Assembly: GCF_009901585.1 (NCBI RefSeq) | Contig: NZ_WXYO01000005.1 | Coordinates: 496,001-560,000, forward strand | Reading direction: 5' to 3' | DNA: 64,000 bases | Source of the DNA: Poritiphilus flavus | Lineage (GTDB): Bacteria > Bacteroidota > Bacteroidia > Flavobacteriales > Flavobacteriaceae | Shown: positions 36,667 to 46,529 of the stretch, piece after piece | Numbering within the stretch: the first letter of the stretch is position 1 | Layout of the letters: each line of letters starts with the position of its first letter | Notes under the pieces: model-generated | What the model saw: only the letters and a program-made list of their open reading frames with translations | What the model was told of the DNA's origin: nothing | Databases searched by the model: none | Translations under genes and position numbers: made by a program

Positions 36667-39600
36667 ATGAGAAAAGTAATCGCATATTTCATTAGGTACC
36701 ATGTCGCTGTAGACGTCATAATCATCGCCTTTTTTATCTTTGGCATCTTTGGAGCCAAATCACTGAAATCTTCCTTTTTCCCACTTACGGACTCCAAAAA
36801 TATCCTGATCACTATCGCCTATCCCGGGGCCTCTCCCCAGGAGGTGGAAGAGGGAATCGTACTGAAAATAGAAGACAACCTCAAAGGACTGGAAGGTGTA
36901 GACAGGGTTACCTCTACCTCCAGAGAAAACAGCGGTTCCATTAACGTGGAAATTGAGAAGGGCAGGGATATTGATTTTATGCTGCTGGAAGTAAAGAATG
37001 CGGTAGACCGTGTACCTACTTTCCCGGCGGGTATGGAACCCCTAATCGTTTCTAAACTTGAAGCGATAAGGCAAACGATCAGTTTTGCGATCAGCGGAGA
37101 GAACATACCTCTGGTTACCCTAAAACAAATCGCCAGGCAAATTGAGAACGAACTTAGGGCCATAGATGGGATCTCACAGATCAGTATTACCGGCTATCCG
37201 GAGGAAGAGATCGAAATTGCTGTTAATGAGGACAAATTATTGGCCTATAATATGTCTTTTAACCAGGTTGCTCTGGCCATTGGCAATGCCAACATTCTGG
37301 TTACAGGGGGTAATATCAAGACCAGCGCGGAAGAATACCTGATCAGGGCAAACAATCGCTCCTATTACGGCGATGAGTTGTCTAACCTCATTATTCGAGC
37401 TGATGCCAGTGGGAAGGCGGTACGCCTCAAGGATGTGGCTGAAGTGCGTGACCGCTTTTCGGAATCCCCTAACAGCTCTTTTTTCAACGGGGAGCTGTCC
37501 GTCAATACCACCATTACCAGCACAAATACCGAAGATCTTATTTCGTCCGCGGAGAAGGTCCGGGAATATACAGAAGAGTTCAACCAGAAATACAACAATG
37601 TTCAGCTAAGCGTGGTACGGGACCTTTCCACGGTTTTAACCCAGAGAACACAACTGCTTACGGAAAATGCCATTATGGGGATGATATTGGTACTTATCTT
37701 CCTCTCACTTTTCCTGAATACACGGCTGGCCTTTTGGGTAGCCTTTGGCTTGCCTATTTCCTTTCTGGGGATGTTTGTTTTCGCTCCCTTTTTCGGGGTT
37801 ACCATTAATGTGCTTTCCCTTTTCGGAATGATCATTGTAATTGGGATCCTGGTGGATGATGGGATCGTTATTGCGGAAAACATATACCAGCATTATGAAA
37901 AGGGCAAGACGCCTATCAAGGCGGCGATTGATGGTACCATGGAGGTAATACCACCGATTGTATCTGCCATTATTACCACCGTGCTCGCTTTTTCTATCTT
38001 TCTATTCCTGGATGGCCGGATCGGGGATTTCTTTGGAGAGGTTTCGGTGATCGTACTGCTTACGCTTATTATTTCACTGGTAGAAGCCCTGATCATTTTA
38101 CCTGCCCACCTGGCACATTCCAAGGCCTTGAGTCCCAATAAGGACAAAGGACCAAAAACAGGTATTGCCTTAGTCTTCGCCAAACTAAGAGGGTTCAACA
38201 GAACAGGAGACCGTATTATGGCCTGGATGAGGGACAATATGTACAGTCCTGCCCTTCGTTTCTCGCTGAAATACAAATTGCTCACATTCGCTTTTTTCGC
38301 GATGGCGCTGATTCTCACCCTGGGTTCTATAGGCGGGGGTATTATTCGCACTTCCTTCTTTCCTCGTATAGCCAGCGACCAGGTTAGGGTAGAACTATTA
38401 ATGCCTAATGGTACCAACGAACGGGTTACGGATTCCATCATAAGTTTGATTGAAGAAAATGCCGAGATCGTTAACCAGGAACTTACCGAAAAGTATCTGG
38501 CAGGAACGGATAAAGTACTGTTTGAGAATGTGATCAAGAATCTGGGACCGGGTTCTTCGGCCGCTACTCTTGTTATAAACCTGTTACCAGGGGAAGAAAG
38601 ACCGGATGCTGTACGCGCCGATGTGGTCACAGGCAGGCTTAGGGAATTGGTAGGTCCGGTAATTGGAGTAGAAAGTCTTATCTACGGTTCCGGAGGGAAT
38701 TTTGGAGGAGATCCGGTTTCCGTCGCCCTGCTCGGCACCAATATACAAGAGCTCAAAGCAGCAAAGCAGGAGTTGAAGACGGCCATGATAAACAATGATC
38801 TGCTAAAGGATGTTGCAGATAACGATCCCGCAGGGATTAAAGAAATAAGGCTGGAATTAAAGGAGAATGCCTATCTGTTGGGCCTGGATCTGAGAACGGT
38901 AATGAACCAGGTAAGAGCCGGCTTCTTTGGAGCACAGGCACAGCGTTTTCAACGCGGGCAGGATGAGATCCGGGTTTGGGTTCGCTATGACAGGGAAAAC
39001 CGCTCATCCATTACGGATTTGGATGAAATGCGGATCGCTACTCCGAACGGGGGGCGGGTACCGCTTAAGGAGATAGCTTCTTACAGTATTGAACGAGGCG
39101 ATGTGGCCATAAACCATCTGGACGGTAGAAGGGAGATACGCTTGTCTTCGGACCTCAAAGATCCCAATACCACAAGCGGTACGGATATCATGAACTGGAT
39201 AAAGAACGATGTTATGCCGGATATCCAGGCCAAATACCCTACTATAACCCCCTCTTATGAAGGCCAGAACAGGGAAGCGAATAAATTGTTGGACTCCCTC
39301 AATGTGGTTGGGTTTTCAGTTTTATTGCTGATCTACATTACCATCGCTTTTACTTTTAGGAGTTTCAGTCAGCCTTTGCTGCTGCTTTTGCTGGTCCCCT
39401 TTAGCCTTACGGCTGTTGCCTGGGGGCACTGGATACACGGTTTTCCGATAAATATCCTGTCCATGCTGGGTATTATTGCACTGATCGGAATTATGGTTAA
39501 CGATGGCCTGGTACTGATCAGTAAATTCAACGGGAACCTGAGGAATGGAATGAAGTTCGATGATGCGATCTATGAAGCGGGCCGCTCCAGGTTCAGGGCC

Positions 39601-39969
39601 ATATTCTTGACCTCCGTGACCACGATTGCAGGTTTGGCCCCCTTACTCCTGGAGAAAAGCCGGCAGGCGCAGTTTCTGAAGCCAATGGCCATTGCAATTG
39701 CCTATGGTATTGGCTTTGCCACACTGCTCACCCTGATCATGGTACCCTTGTTCCTGTCTTTCAGCAACAAGGTGAAAGTAGGAACAAAATGGTTGAAAAC
39801 CGGAAATACCATAACGAAGGAAGAAGTGGAAAGAGCCATAAAAGAACAGGCTGAAGAACGGCATCTTCAGGGACAATTAGAGGACAAACAAACGGTTATA
39901 GAAGAACAATTGGAAGGCCCGCTTAAACAATTGGAAGAAACTGAGGAGGCCCTTCAAGTAAAGGAATAA
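36667..39969 (+). CDS. RND efflux pump, inner-membrane permease
   Basis: An 1100-residue proton-driven exporter of the AcrB/MexF superfamily with 12 membrane helices and two large periplasmic loops. TM4 has the proton-relay aspartates in GILVDDGIVIAENI, and the second half has the matching GIMVNDGLVLISKF. SFFPLTDSKNILITIAYPG at the start is typical of the group near HAE1 pumps of Bacteroidota. The last 65 residues form an unusual acidic, Gln/Glu-rich helical tail. It overlaps the TolC gene by one base (TAATG), with the adaptor upstream. The substrate cannot be inferred. Confidence 0.96.
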   Translation: MRKVIAYFIRYHVAVDVIIIAFFIFGIFGAKSLKSSFFPLTDSKNILITIAYPGASPQEVEEGIVLKIEDNLKGLEGVDRVTSTSRENSGSINVEIEKGRDIDFMLLEVKNAVDRVPTFPAGMEPLIVSKLEAIRQTISFAISGENIPLVTLKQIARQIENELRAIDGISQISITGYPEEEIEIAVNEDKLLAYNMSFNQVALAIGNANILVTGGNIKTSAEEYLIRANNRSYYGDELSNLIIRADASGKAVRLKDVAEVRDRFSESPNSSFFNGELSVNTTITSTNTEDLISSAEKVREYTEEFNQKYNNVQLSVVRDLSTVLTQRTQLLTENAIMGMILVLIFLSLFLNTRLAFWVAFGLPISFLGMFVFAPFFGVTINVLSLFGMIIVIGILVDDGIVIAENIYQHYEKGKTPIKAAIDGTMEVIPPIVSAIITTVLAFSIFLFLDGRIGDFFGEVSVIVLLTLIISLVEALIILPAHLAHSKALSPNKDKGPKTGIALVFAKLRGFNRTGDRIMAWMRDNMYSPALRFSLKYKLLTFAFFAMALILTLGSIGGGIIRTSFFPRIASDQVRVELLMPNGTNERVTDSIISLIEENAEIVNQELTEKYLAGTDKVLFENVIKNLGPGSSAATLVINLLPGEERPDAVRADVVTGRLRELVGPVIGVESLIYGSGGNFGGDPVSVALLGTNIQELKAAKQELKTAMINNDLLKDVADNDPAGIKEIRLELKENAYLLGLDLRTVMNQVRAGFFGAQAQRFQRGQDEIRVWVRYDRENRSSITDLDEMRIATPNGGRVPLKEIASYSIERGDVAINHLDGRREIRLSSDLKDPNTTSGTDIMNWIKNDVMPDIQAKYPTITPSYEGQNREANKLLDSLNVVGFSVLLLIYITIAFTFRSFSQPLLLLLLVPFSLTAVAWGHWIHGFPINILSMLGIIALIGIMVNDGLVLISKFNGNLRNGMKFDDAIYEAGRSRFRAIFLTSVTTIAGLAPLLLEKSRQAQFLKPMAIAIAYGIGFATLLTLIMVPLFLSFSNKVKVGTKWLKTGNTITKEEVERAIKEQAEERHLQGQLEDKQTVIEEQLEGPLKQLEETEEALQVKE

Positions 39970-41318
39970 TGAGAAAAACATTTTTACTGATCATCGCTGT
40001 TTTGATAGTGTCGACAGGGATGAAGGCCCAGGAAGAACTTCTCTCAAAAGAGGTTGCGGTTGAATTAGCGCTGGAAAACAATTTTGGTATCGCGGTTGCC
40101 AGGAATCAGGTTGAGATAGCGGAGAATAACAAGAGTATTCTGAATTCGGGTTATTTGCCAACAGTTACGGCAAATGCCGGGGCGACATACAACCGGGATG
40201 ATTCTGTTATTGAATTTCCGGGTCAATTTCTGGAAAATGGGGATCCCAGACCGGATATCGTCCTCGATAAGGCCGAAGCACAGCGATACAACTCCGGGCT
40301 TACGGTCAACTATACGCTTTTTGATGGTCTTGGCCGACTGTATAACTACAAAAGCCTCAGGGAGCAATATGAACTCAGTGAACTGCAGGCCAGAGAGACC
40401 ATAGAGAATACTGTACTTCAGTTGTTTACCGTATACTTTGAGGTTGCGCGCCTGTCGGAAAACGAAAACGTTTTTAAAGAAGCGCTCAGGATCTCCAGGG
40501 ACCGGATCACCAGGGCAGAGTACGCCTTTGAGTACGGACAAAATACCAAGCTGGACATTCTGAATGCCCAGGTAGATGTTACGAATGACAGTATTAGTCT
40601 GCTCAATGCCCGTCAACAACTGGTCAATACCAAACGCGATTTGAATGTAGTCTTAAGCCGTAGCCTGAACGAGGTCTTTAAAGTGGACACCGTAGTCCGG
40701 TTTATCCCTAAGCTACAGCTCGAAGATTTTATCGCTACCGCAAAGGAGAACAATGTAGCACTTCTTCAACAGAAAAGTAATACCGCTATAAATGAATACG
40801 ATATCAAGATCAGCCGATCAGGGTATTTGCCTACTGTAGGCTTAAATGGCTCCTACGGATGGAACCTGAACCAGAGCGCGGCCTCCGCCTTTTTTCCAGG
40901 CACCAATAATGAGACCTGGAACTTTGCCCTTGGCGCAAGCCTAACCTGGAACCTGTTTGACGGTGGAGGGACCACCGTACGCTTGAAAAATGCCAAACTT
41001 GCTTACAAGAACCAGGAAATACTGAATGAGCAGGTGGAATTGGAGGTAGACAGGGACATCCTGAATGCGCTGGCTATCTATGAGAACCGCCTGGAGATCT
41101 TTAAGATCCAGCAACAGAACGTCATCACTAACCAGAATAATTTTGAGCGTTCTCAGGAACAGTTTGAACTTGGAAGAATTACTTCCATAGAGTTCCGTCA
41201 GGCACAAATTAATCTGCTGAATGCACAAACCAACAAAAACCTGGCAAAGTACGACGCCAAGTTGGCAGAATTACAGTTATTACAGCTAACGGGTCAATTA
41301 CTCAATATTCCGTTCTAA
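39969..41318 (+). CDS. TolC family outer-membrane efflux channel
   Basis: A 449-residue outer-membrane factor with a signal peptide (about 1-20, ending MKAQ). Two repeats of the long alpha-helical hairpin and beta-strand unit are seen: LALENNFGIAVARNQVEIAENN and the later KLAYKNQEILNEQVELEVDRDI, with GYLPTVTANAGATY and GYLPTVGLNGSYGW strands starting each half. It is the exit duct for the RND pump and the last gene of this operon. Confidence 0.95.
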   Translation: MRKTFLLIIAVLIVSTGMKAQEELLSKEVAVELALENNFGIAVARNQVEIAENNKSILNSGYLPTVTANAGATYNRDDSVIEFPGQFLENGDPRPDIVLDKAEAQRYNSGLTVNYTLFDGLGRLYNYKSLREQYELSELQARETIENTVLQLFTVYFEVARLSENENVFKEALRISRDRITRAEYAFEYGQNTKLDILNAQVDVTNDSISLLNARQQLVNTKRDLNVVLSRSLNEVFKVDTVVRFIPKLQLEDFIATAKENNVALLQQKSNTAINEYDIKISRSGYLPTVGLNGSYGWNLNQSAASAFFPGTNNETWNFALGASLTWNLFDGGGTTVRLKNAKLAYKNQEILNEQVELEVDRDILNALAIYENRLEIFKIQQQNVITNQNNFERSQEQFELGRITSIEFRQAQINLLNAQTNKNLAKYDAKLAELQLLQLTGQLLNIPF

Positions 41319-41350
41319 GATTGCGGGCAGGCTAAGTACTGCAGTGGTAG

Positions 41351-43033
41351 TTATTTCTGATATTCCTTGTTTTCGTAGAGATAGATCGTCCAGTAGGAGT
41401 CCGGATGCTCGAATACCTTGAGTAGTTTTACTTCCCTATTGTTTTCTGGATCAACCTCGGCACTGGAGAGCAGGTACTTGCCACCCATTTCTGCCAGGGC
41501 CTTATAATCGTATTCCAGGTTTCGGATCTTCCGGGGAGTCGGGTTTAAATGGTCCCTTCTCAACGTTTGATTGAAGGCGTAACATCGGGATCCCCAATGG
41601 TCAAAATAATAGGTGAGGTAGGTATCCTTCGCAAGTTCTTTCGCGATTATTCTACGGAAATCATTTTTGTATTCAAGCGGGTAATTCGGGAAATAGCCAT
41701 CCAGGGTGTAAAAGCCGTTGTAATGTGAGATTGAAGGATGTATCCCCACACTGATCACCCGGTAATCCTCGGCTGCTTCCGGAATGAATTCCCTGACCTC
41801 CTGAAAAAGGGATTCCGCAAAAAACTGTTTAAAGGAAGGCTGTCCGGATTCGGTCCGGATCTCGTGTTTGTCAACAATGAATAAAAATTGGAATCCCAGT
41901 ATGGCGATGATCAGTACTTTCCCTAGGCGTTGCCAGCGTACTATGACCGATAGGGCAAGAGCGAGTAAGATATACCAGGCCATGGGATGCAGGAAATGGA
42001 ATCGCTGAAGCTGAATAGGCAGGATCTGGGCTATTTTATTGAAGAAGGAAGCGGCCAATTCCCAACGGAGTACGGCATAGAGTAATGAGGTGATTACGAT
42101 AAACAGGAATAGTAACAGGTATCGCTTAAGGGGTTGTCTTTTGATAATAAGAAAGATCAGTACACCAACTATGGGAATGAGCAGATAGGTGTGGAGACTG
42201 TGGGCGTGGTACTGACCAAACCTGAAGATGGCGTCCAGTTGTTCCAGACTTTCCGAAAGCGTTCTTGTCTTGAGATCAAAAGCCGTCCTGTGGGATACGA
42301 AATCTCCTTTGAAAAAGAAGGAGTAAACCAGCGGGAAATGACTTATGGCATACATCAGACCCAAAAAAATAATCGCATACAGAAACCGGAAGTTGATCTT
42401 CCGTTGCCGGATCAGGTCGTAAACCAAAATGAAAGCCAGAACAAGCAGCAAAAAAAGTCCGGAGAGTATCAGTGAAGAATAAAAAGCGAACAAAAATAGT
42501 ATCACCCAGTTTACCGCACTGCGTTCTCCCTGTCTAATCTCCATAAAGGCGTAGCAAGCCAGGGGGATGCCACTCACACTCAGGGTAAAAGACCAAAAAG
42601 GTAATATGGAAAAAAGGACTGCAGTACCCCAGGGGATCAGTTCGGGGGTATTTTCCGGGAGCAGATGTTTTTTAAGCAGCAAAAACATACCAAAGAAGCC
42701 CACCACACTCATCACTATCTTATTTACCACCAGGCCGCCGTACATCCCGAAGAGTGCGAACCAGAGCAGCCCCAGATCGTAACTTCCATAAAAAGCAAAT
42801 TTGGGGAGGCCGTTTAAGACCTGTAGCACCGGCTCATTCGGAGATGAGAACAACATCCCGCTATCCAACAGCACCTTGACCCAGGCAAAAGTAGAGTCCA
42901 GGTTGTCGTGTATGGTAATCGGGGCATTATCCCAGTAGATCAAATAGGGAAGGTGATACAGGAAAATAACACCCAGGGCTATGCCGTATTTTACAGTTGC
43001 TTTATTAAAGAAAGTGCTCATACGGCTGCTCAT
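41351..43033 (-). CDS. Polytopic membrane protein, GT-C/DUF6044-like
   Basis: A 560-residue integral membrane protein with about 11-12 helices and a soluble C-terminal part (about 400-560). The first extracytoplasmic loop holds DNAPITIHDNLDSTFAW, with acidic residues where GT-C glycosyltransferases carry their metal/base. I think it belongs to the DUF6044 group but cannot verify this. It lies 18 bases downstream of the aminotransferase gene in the formyl-sugar module, so it may be the enzyme that moves a lipid-linked sugar onto a periplasmic acceptor. That role is inferred from context. Confidence 0.75.
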   Translation of the reverse strand: MSSRMSTFFNKATVKYGIALGVIFLYHLPYLIYWDNAPITIHDNLDSTFAWVKVLLDSGMLFSSPNEPVLQVLNGLPKFAFYGSYDLGLLWFALFGMYGGLVVNKIVMSVVGFFGMFLLLKKHLLPENTPELIPWGTAVLFSILPFWSFTLSVSGIPLACYAFMEIRQGERSAVNWVILFLFAFYSSLILSGLFLLLVLAFILVYDLIRQRKINFRFLYAIIFLGLMYAISHFPLVYSFFFKGDFVSHRTAFDLKTRTLSESLEQLDAIFRFGQYHAHSLHTYLLIPIVGVLIFLIIKRQPLKRYLLLFLFIVITSLLYAVLRWELAASFFNKIAQILPIQLQRFHFLHPMAWYILLALALSVIVRWQRLGKVLIIAILGFQFLFIVDKHEIRTESGQPSFKQFFAESLFQEVREFIPEAAEDYRVISVGIHPSISHYNGFYTLDGYFPNYPLEYKNDFRRIIAKELAKDTYLTYYFDHWGSRCYAFNQTLRRDHLNPTPRKIRNLEYDYKALAEMGGKYLLSSAEVDPENNREVKLLKVFEHPDSYWTIYLYENKEYQK

Positions 43034-43051
43034 CTATTCAAATTTGGGTGG

Positions 43052-44215
43052 TTATTCATTAAATGGTACGGACTTTAAGTTTTCTATAATATGATCCAAT
43101 TCCTCTTCAGATAATCCGTAGAACAAGGGTAACCTCAAGAGGGAATTGGAAAGCCTGTCGCTTTCAGGTAATTCCCGTGTTCCGTGTTTTGCGGCATAGA
43201 ATGGGCTGCGATGCAGGCTTAAATAATGGAAAATGGCCAATATTCCCTGTTTTTTGAGATGATCTATGATCAGATCTCGTTGCTCCAGGTCTCTTGCTAC
43301 CAGGTAAAACAGGTGGGCGTTATTTGTGGCATAAGCCGGAATAGATGGCAATTGGATCTGTTGTTCTTTCGCCCATTCAGACAGTCTTTCAAAATAAGTG
43401 TCCCAGATCTTACGCCTCTTTTGGTGGATTTTATCCATAGATTCCAACTGTGCATATAAAAATGCCGCGGTTACCTCAGAGGGAAGAAATGAGGAGCCAA
43501 TATCCACCCACTCATATTTCTTAACCTCGTTCCGGAAGAAAGCGGAACGATTGGTCCCTTTTTCCCAAATGATCTCCGCCCTGGGGACCAGTTCTGGGTC
43601 GTTGATTACCAGCATACCCCCTTCACCTGAAATGATGTTTTTGGTCTCGTGAAAGGAAAAAGTCGCCATATGGCCAATGGAACCTAAGGCGTGTTTATTG
43701 CCTTTGGTGTCGGTGAAATAGCTGTTAACAGCCTGGGCAGCATCCTCGATTACATAGATCCCATGATCCTCTGCCAATTCCATAATGCGCTCCATATTGC
43801 AGGCCACGCCGGAATAATGAACCGGAACTATGGCCTTGGTCCTGGGAGTAATCAAGTCCTCCAGCAGATCTTCGTCCATATTAGGGTTGTCTTTCCGGCA
43901 ATCCGCGAATACTATCTTCGCACCTCTGAGCACAAAGGCATTCGCCGTGCTAACGAATGTATAGGCCGGAACAATGATCTCATCCCCCTCTTTAATATTC
44001 AGCAAAATGGCTGCCATTTCAAGGGCATCCGTGCAGGAAGAAGTCAACAGGCACTTTAGAAAACCGAATTCCTCTTCAAAGAAACGCTGGCACATTTTCG
44101 TATACTTGCCATTTCCGGATAGCTGCCCGCTCTCCACGGCATCTCGGATGTATACCAGTTCTTTACCGGTAAGGTGAGGTTTATTGAACGGGATGTTAAA
44201 CTGCAATGGATCCAT
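43052..44215 (-). CDS. rffA: WecE/RffA-like sugar 4-aminotransferase
   Basis: A 387-residue PLP aminotransferase of the DegT/DnrJ/EryC1 family, very like the E. coli TDP-4-oxo-6-deoxy-D-glucose aminotransferase along its length. Landmarks are FNKPHLTGKEL, LLTSSCTDALEMAA (57-69), PAYTFVSTANAFVLRGAKIVF, EDAAQAV, SFHETKNIISGEGG with the PLP Lys192, and EKGTNRSAFFR. It would make a nucleotide-linked 4-amino-4,6-dideoxy-hexose. It shares one base with the formyltransferase gene upstream. The exact sugar (galacto or gluco) cannot be told by eye. Confidence 0.93.
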   Translation of the reverse strand: MDPLQFNIPFNKPHLTGKELVYIRDAVESGQLSGNGKYTKMCQRFFEEEFGFLKCLLTSSCTDALEMAAILLNIKEGDEIIVPAYTFVSTANAFVLRGAKIVFADCRKDNPNMDEDLLEDLITPRTKAIVPVHYSGVACNMERIMELAEDHGIYVIEDAAQAVNSYFTDTKGNKHALGSIGHMATFSFHETKNIISGEGGMLVINDPELVPRAEIIWEKGTNRSAFFRNEVKKYEWVDIGSSFLPSEVTAAFLYAQLESMDKIHQKRRKIWDTYFERLSEWAKEQQIQLPSIPAYATNNAHLFYLVARDLEQRDLIIDHLKKQGILAIFHYLSLHRSPFYAAKHGTRELPESDRLSNSLLRLPLFYGLSEEELDHIIENLKSVPFNE

Positions 44216-45081
44216 TAGCCAAATCTGAGTCGAAATGAGTTAGGAATTGTGGTGGGCTCTCCCGAGTTGTCATAGAATTCGTCAACACCTAGTAAACCCT
44301 GTCCACAGACGATAACAACCTTTTCAGCCTGCCGGAATAGCAATTTTCCGGGAACCCTGTTTACGATCATCAGATCTTCTTCAACAGTAGCTTCATAGAT
44401 ACGAACCCAGGAACCCTCTACCTTGGTTTTTGCTCCTTTATAGGGATAACCTACAGCGTCTATGAATCTTTTGATCTCTTTGGCGGACTGAGACCAGTTT
44501 ATAACGTAATCCTCTTCGTCCCTCCAGAGGCTGTAGGAAGCAAGGCTCTCATTCTGTTCAGAGGATAAAAGACCAGGTCCTTGGAAATCTGCCATAAGTT
44601 CGTTGAGCATATCCACATACAACAAAGCTATTTTGTCTATGGCCTCTTTTATTTTAACAGGGTAGTCAACGGATAGCTTTCGTTGCTTTACTATGGCTCC
44701 CTTATCAAACTCATCGTTGGCGATAAAGGCTGTGGCGCCAATTTCGCTATCCCCATTAATAAGGGCGCTGACCAGTGGATTAAAGCCCCGGTATTTGGGC
44801 AACAGGGAATCGTGAAAAACGACCAGTTCCTTTTCAGACGGGATCATCCACCTCCAGCCTATCGCGAACTGCAGGGAAACGGACTCGTTTTCCGGGGCAT
44901 CTTTTCCCAGATAAAAGGGTATTCCTTGTCGCTCCGCCAGTTCTTTGAGTTCCTCGGCGTGATCTTCAACTATGTTCTTATCCTGGCCTATTACGATGTC
45001 GGAAATAGATGGAAGGAATTTGGGATCAAGGCCTTTCAGGCATTCCAATCCTTTTTTGCCAAGCAGATAAAGCCTAATCAT
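44215..45081 (-). CDS. Sugar N-formyltransferase-like protein
   Basis: A 288-residue protein of the 10-formyl-tetrahydrofolate-dependent transferase fold. The key loop HDSLLPKYRGFNPLVSAL carries the catalytic His90. Asp126 (DEFDKGAIV) matches the catalytic Asp of ArnA and methionyl-tRNA formyltransferase. The Asn two residues before the His in ArnA (NLHGSLLP) is Val88 here, so the Asn-His-Asp triad is incomplete. Next to an aminotransferase, it probably formylates the new 4-amino group. It overlaps the glycosyltransferase gene by eight bases. Confidence 0.85.
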   Translation of the reverse strand: MIRLYLLGKKGLECLKGLDPKFLPSISDIVIGQDKNIVEDHAEELKELAERQGIPFYLGKDAPENESVSLQFAIGWRWMIPSEKELVVFHDSLLPKYRGFNPLVSALINGDSEIGATAFIANDEFDKGAIVKQRKLSVDYPVKIKEAIDKIALLYVDMLNELMADFQGPGLLSSEQNESLASYSLWRDEEDYVINWSQSAKEIKRFIDAVGYPYKGAKTKVEGSWVRIYEATVEEDLMIVNRVPGKLLFRQAEKVVIVCGQGLLGVDEFYDNSGEPTTIPNSFRLRFG

Positions 45082-45994
45082 GGATCATTTCCTTTACGAT
45101 ATACAATGGCCGCTGCCGTACCCCTTCAAATGTCTTACCGACATAGAGCCCCACCACACCGAGGGTCGCCATGATAAGGCCAGACAAAAACCAAATGGAA
45201 ACGATCAGGCTGGTATATCCCAACACGATAACATCGCCCTTGAGCCATTTGTAAAGGTAAACCATGGCCACAACTATAGAACCCAGGGAAACGATTCCTC
45301 CGGCTTTGATCAGTAAGCGTATGGGTTTGTCCGAAAAGGCGAGAATAATATCTATGGCCAGCCTGAATAGCGATCTGAAATTATAACTGGATCGCCCCTC
45401 AGTCCGTCTTCCGTGTTCTACCTTTACTTTGGTAGTGTTGAAACCGACCCACTTGATCATTGTTGGAAAGTAACGAACGGATTCCCTCATGGAGATCACC
45501 GCATCGATCACTTTTCTATGGTAGATGCCGAAATTGGCGATCGTTTCATCATGCGTATAGCCGGTAAGGTAGCTCAGAACCTTGTAAAATGCCCTGGAGA
45601 AGAATTTTTTGACAAAAGAATCCCTTCGCCTTGTCCGGCTCGCGAGTACAACCTCGTATCCTTCGGCGGTTTTTGCAAAGAGTTTTGGAATCTCCTCAGG
45701 CAAGTCCTGCAGATCGCAATCCATCACCACTATCCATTCGCCCCTGGCGTGGTCCAGCCCGGCTGTAATGGCATAATGTTGGCCGAAATTCCTGCTCAGC
45801 CGAATTCCTTTGACCTTTTCTTCCCGGGACGCGATATTTGCGATTTCTTCCCAGGAATTGTCCAATCCACCGTCTTCCACCAGGATGATCTCATAATCAG
45901 GAGTAATTTGCTGAACACTTTCATGTATCCTGCGTACGAGTTCCCCGATAACTTTATCAGCCTGATACACGGGGCTTACGATGGATAATTTCAT
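45074..45994 (-). CDS. ArnC/GtrB-like polyprenyl-phosphate glycosyltransferase
   Basis: A 306-residue family 2 glycosyltransferase with a GT-A domain (about 1-215) and two C-terminal membrane helices (about 232-255 and 266-288). It starts KLSIVSPVYQADKVIGELV and has VEDGGLDNSW, the metal-binding MDCDLQD (Asp92, Asp94), NFGIYHRKVI and GRSSYNFRSLFRLAID, all typical of the ArnC/GtrB/DPM group that loads a sugar onto undecaprenyl phosphate. It is the first gene of the four-gene module. Confidence 0.94.
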   Translation of the reverse strand: MKLSIVSPVYQADKVIGELVRRIHESVQQITPDYEIILVEDGGLDNSWEEIANIASREEKVKGIRLSRNFGQHYAITAGLDHARGEWIVVMDCDLQDLPEEIPKLFAKTAEGYEVVLASRTRRRDSFVKKFFSRAFYKVLSYLTGYTHDETIANFGIYHRKVIDAVISMRESVRYFPTMIKWVGFNTTKVKVEHGRRTEGRSSYNFRSLFRLAIDIILAFSDKPIRLLIKAGGIVSLGSIVVAMVYLYKWLKGDVIVLGYTSLIVSIWFLSGLIMATLGVVGLYVGKTFEGVRQRPLYIVKEMIHD

Positions 45995-46249
45995 TATTCG
46001 GGATTCACGATTGGTTATGATAAAAACGGTAATTTGGGTGTGAAGTACCCCAAGTATCCGAATTTTCCGAGTAAAATTAATACAATTTTGCCTTCGGCCA
46101 AAACAACTGTTTTCAGGGAACTGTGACTTTTCAGCTGATAAAGCAGTGCTGAAAAAACCGTGAATTGGGTAAATTTGTAAGTCGTCGTTGGCCGTTAAAT
46201 GACTGTGGAATGATTCTATTTTCTAACACTTTGATCGCTTTCTGATAAG

Positions 46250-46432
46250 ATGTACGAGCACTTTTTTCAATGTCCTTATTGTTGGGAAAACATCTCAATG
46301 CTCTTTGATCCTTCAATTAGCAGGCAAACTTATATCGAAGACTGTGAGATCTGTTGCAACCCCATTGAGGTTAGCCCGGAATTCAACAACGGAGAACTTT
46401 CAGGGCTCGAGGTCTCTGGTATTGAACAATAA
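46250..46432 (+). CDS. CPXCG motif-containing cysteine-rich protein
   Basis: A 60-residue protein with two cysteine pairs, QCPYCWENISM (about 8-11) and EDCEICCNPIEV, the pattern of the CPxCG small zinc-ribbon family; the first pair is CPYCW rather than CPxCG. The function is unknown; such proteins are often constitutively expressed. No operon partners; the next gene starts about 100 bases on. Confidence 0.82.
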   Translation: MYEHFFQCPYCWENISMLFDPSISRQTYIEDCEICCNPIEVSPEFNNGELSGLEVSGIEQ

Positions 46433-46529
46433 TCTTTTTCTTTTAATAAGTCAATAAATTCTGAGCAATGCGGTCAATGCTGCCGCAAAAAGTGGTATTT
46501 TACTGGTATAAATCAAACAATTATCCAGG

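Noticed and set aside
37893-38630. Long minus-strand frame inside the RND permease gene
   Set aside because: It lies fully within a confident coding gene on the other strand and its product is low-complexity; a shadow frame.
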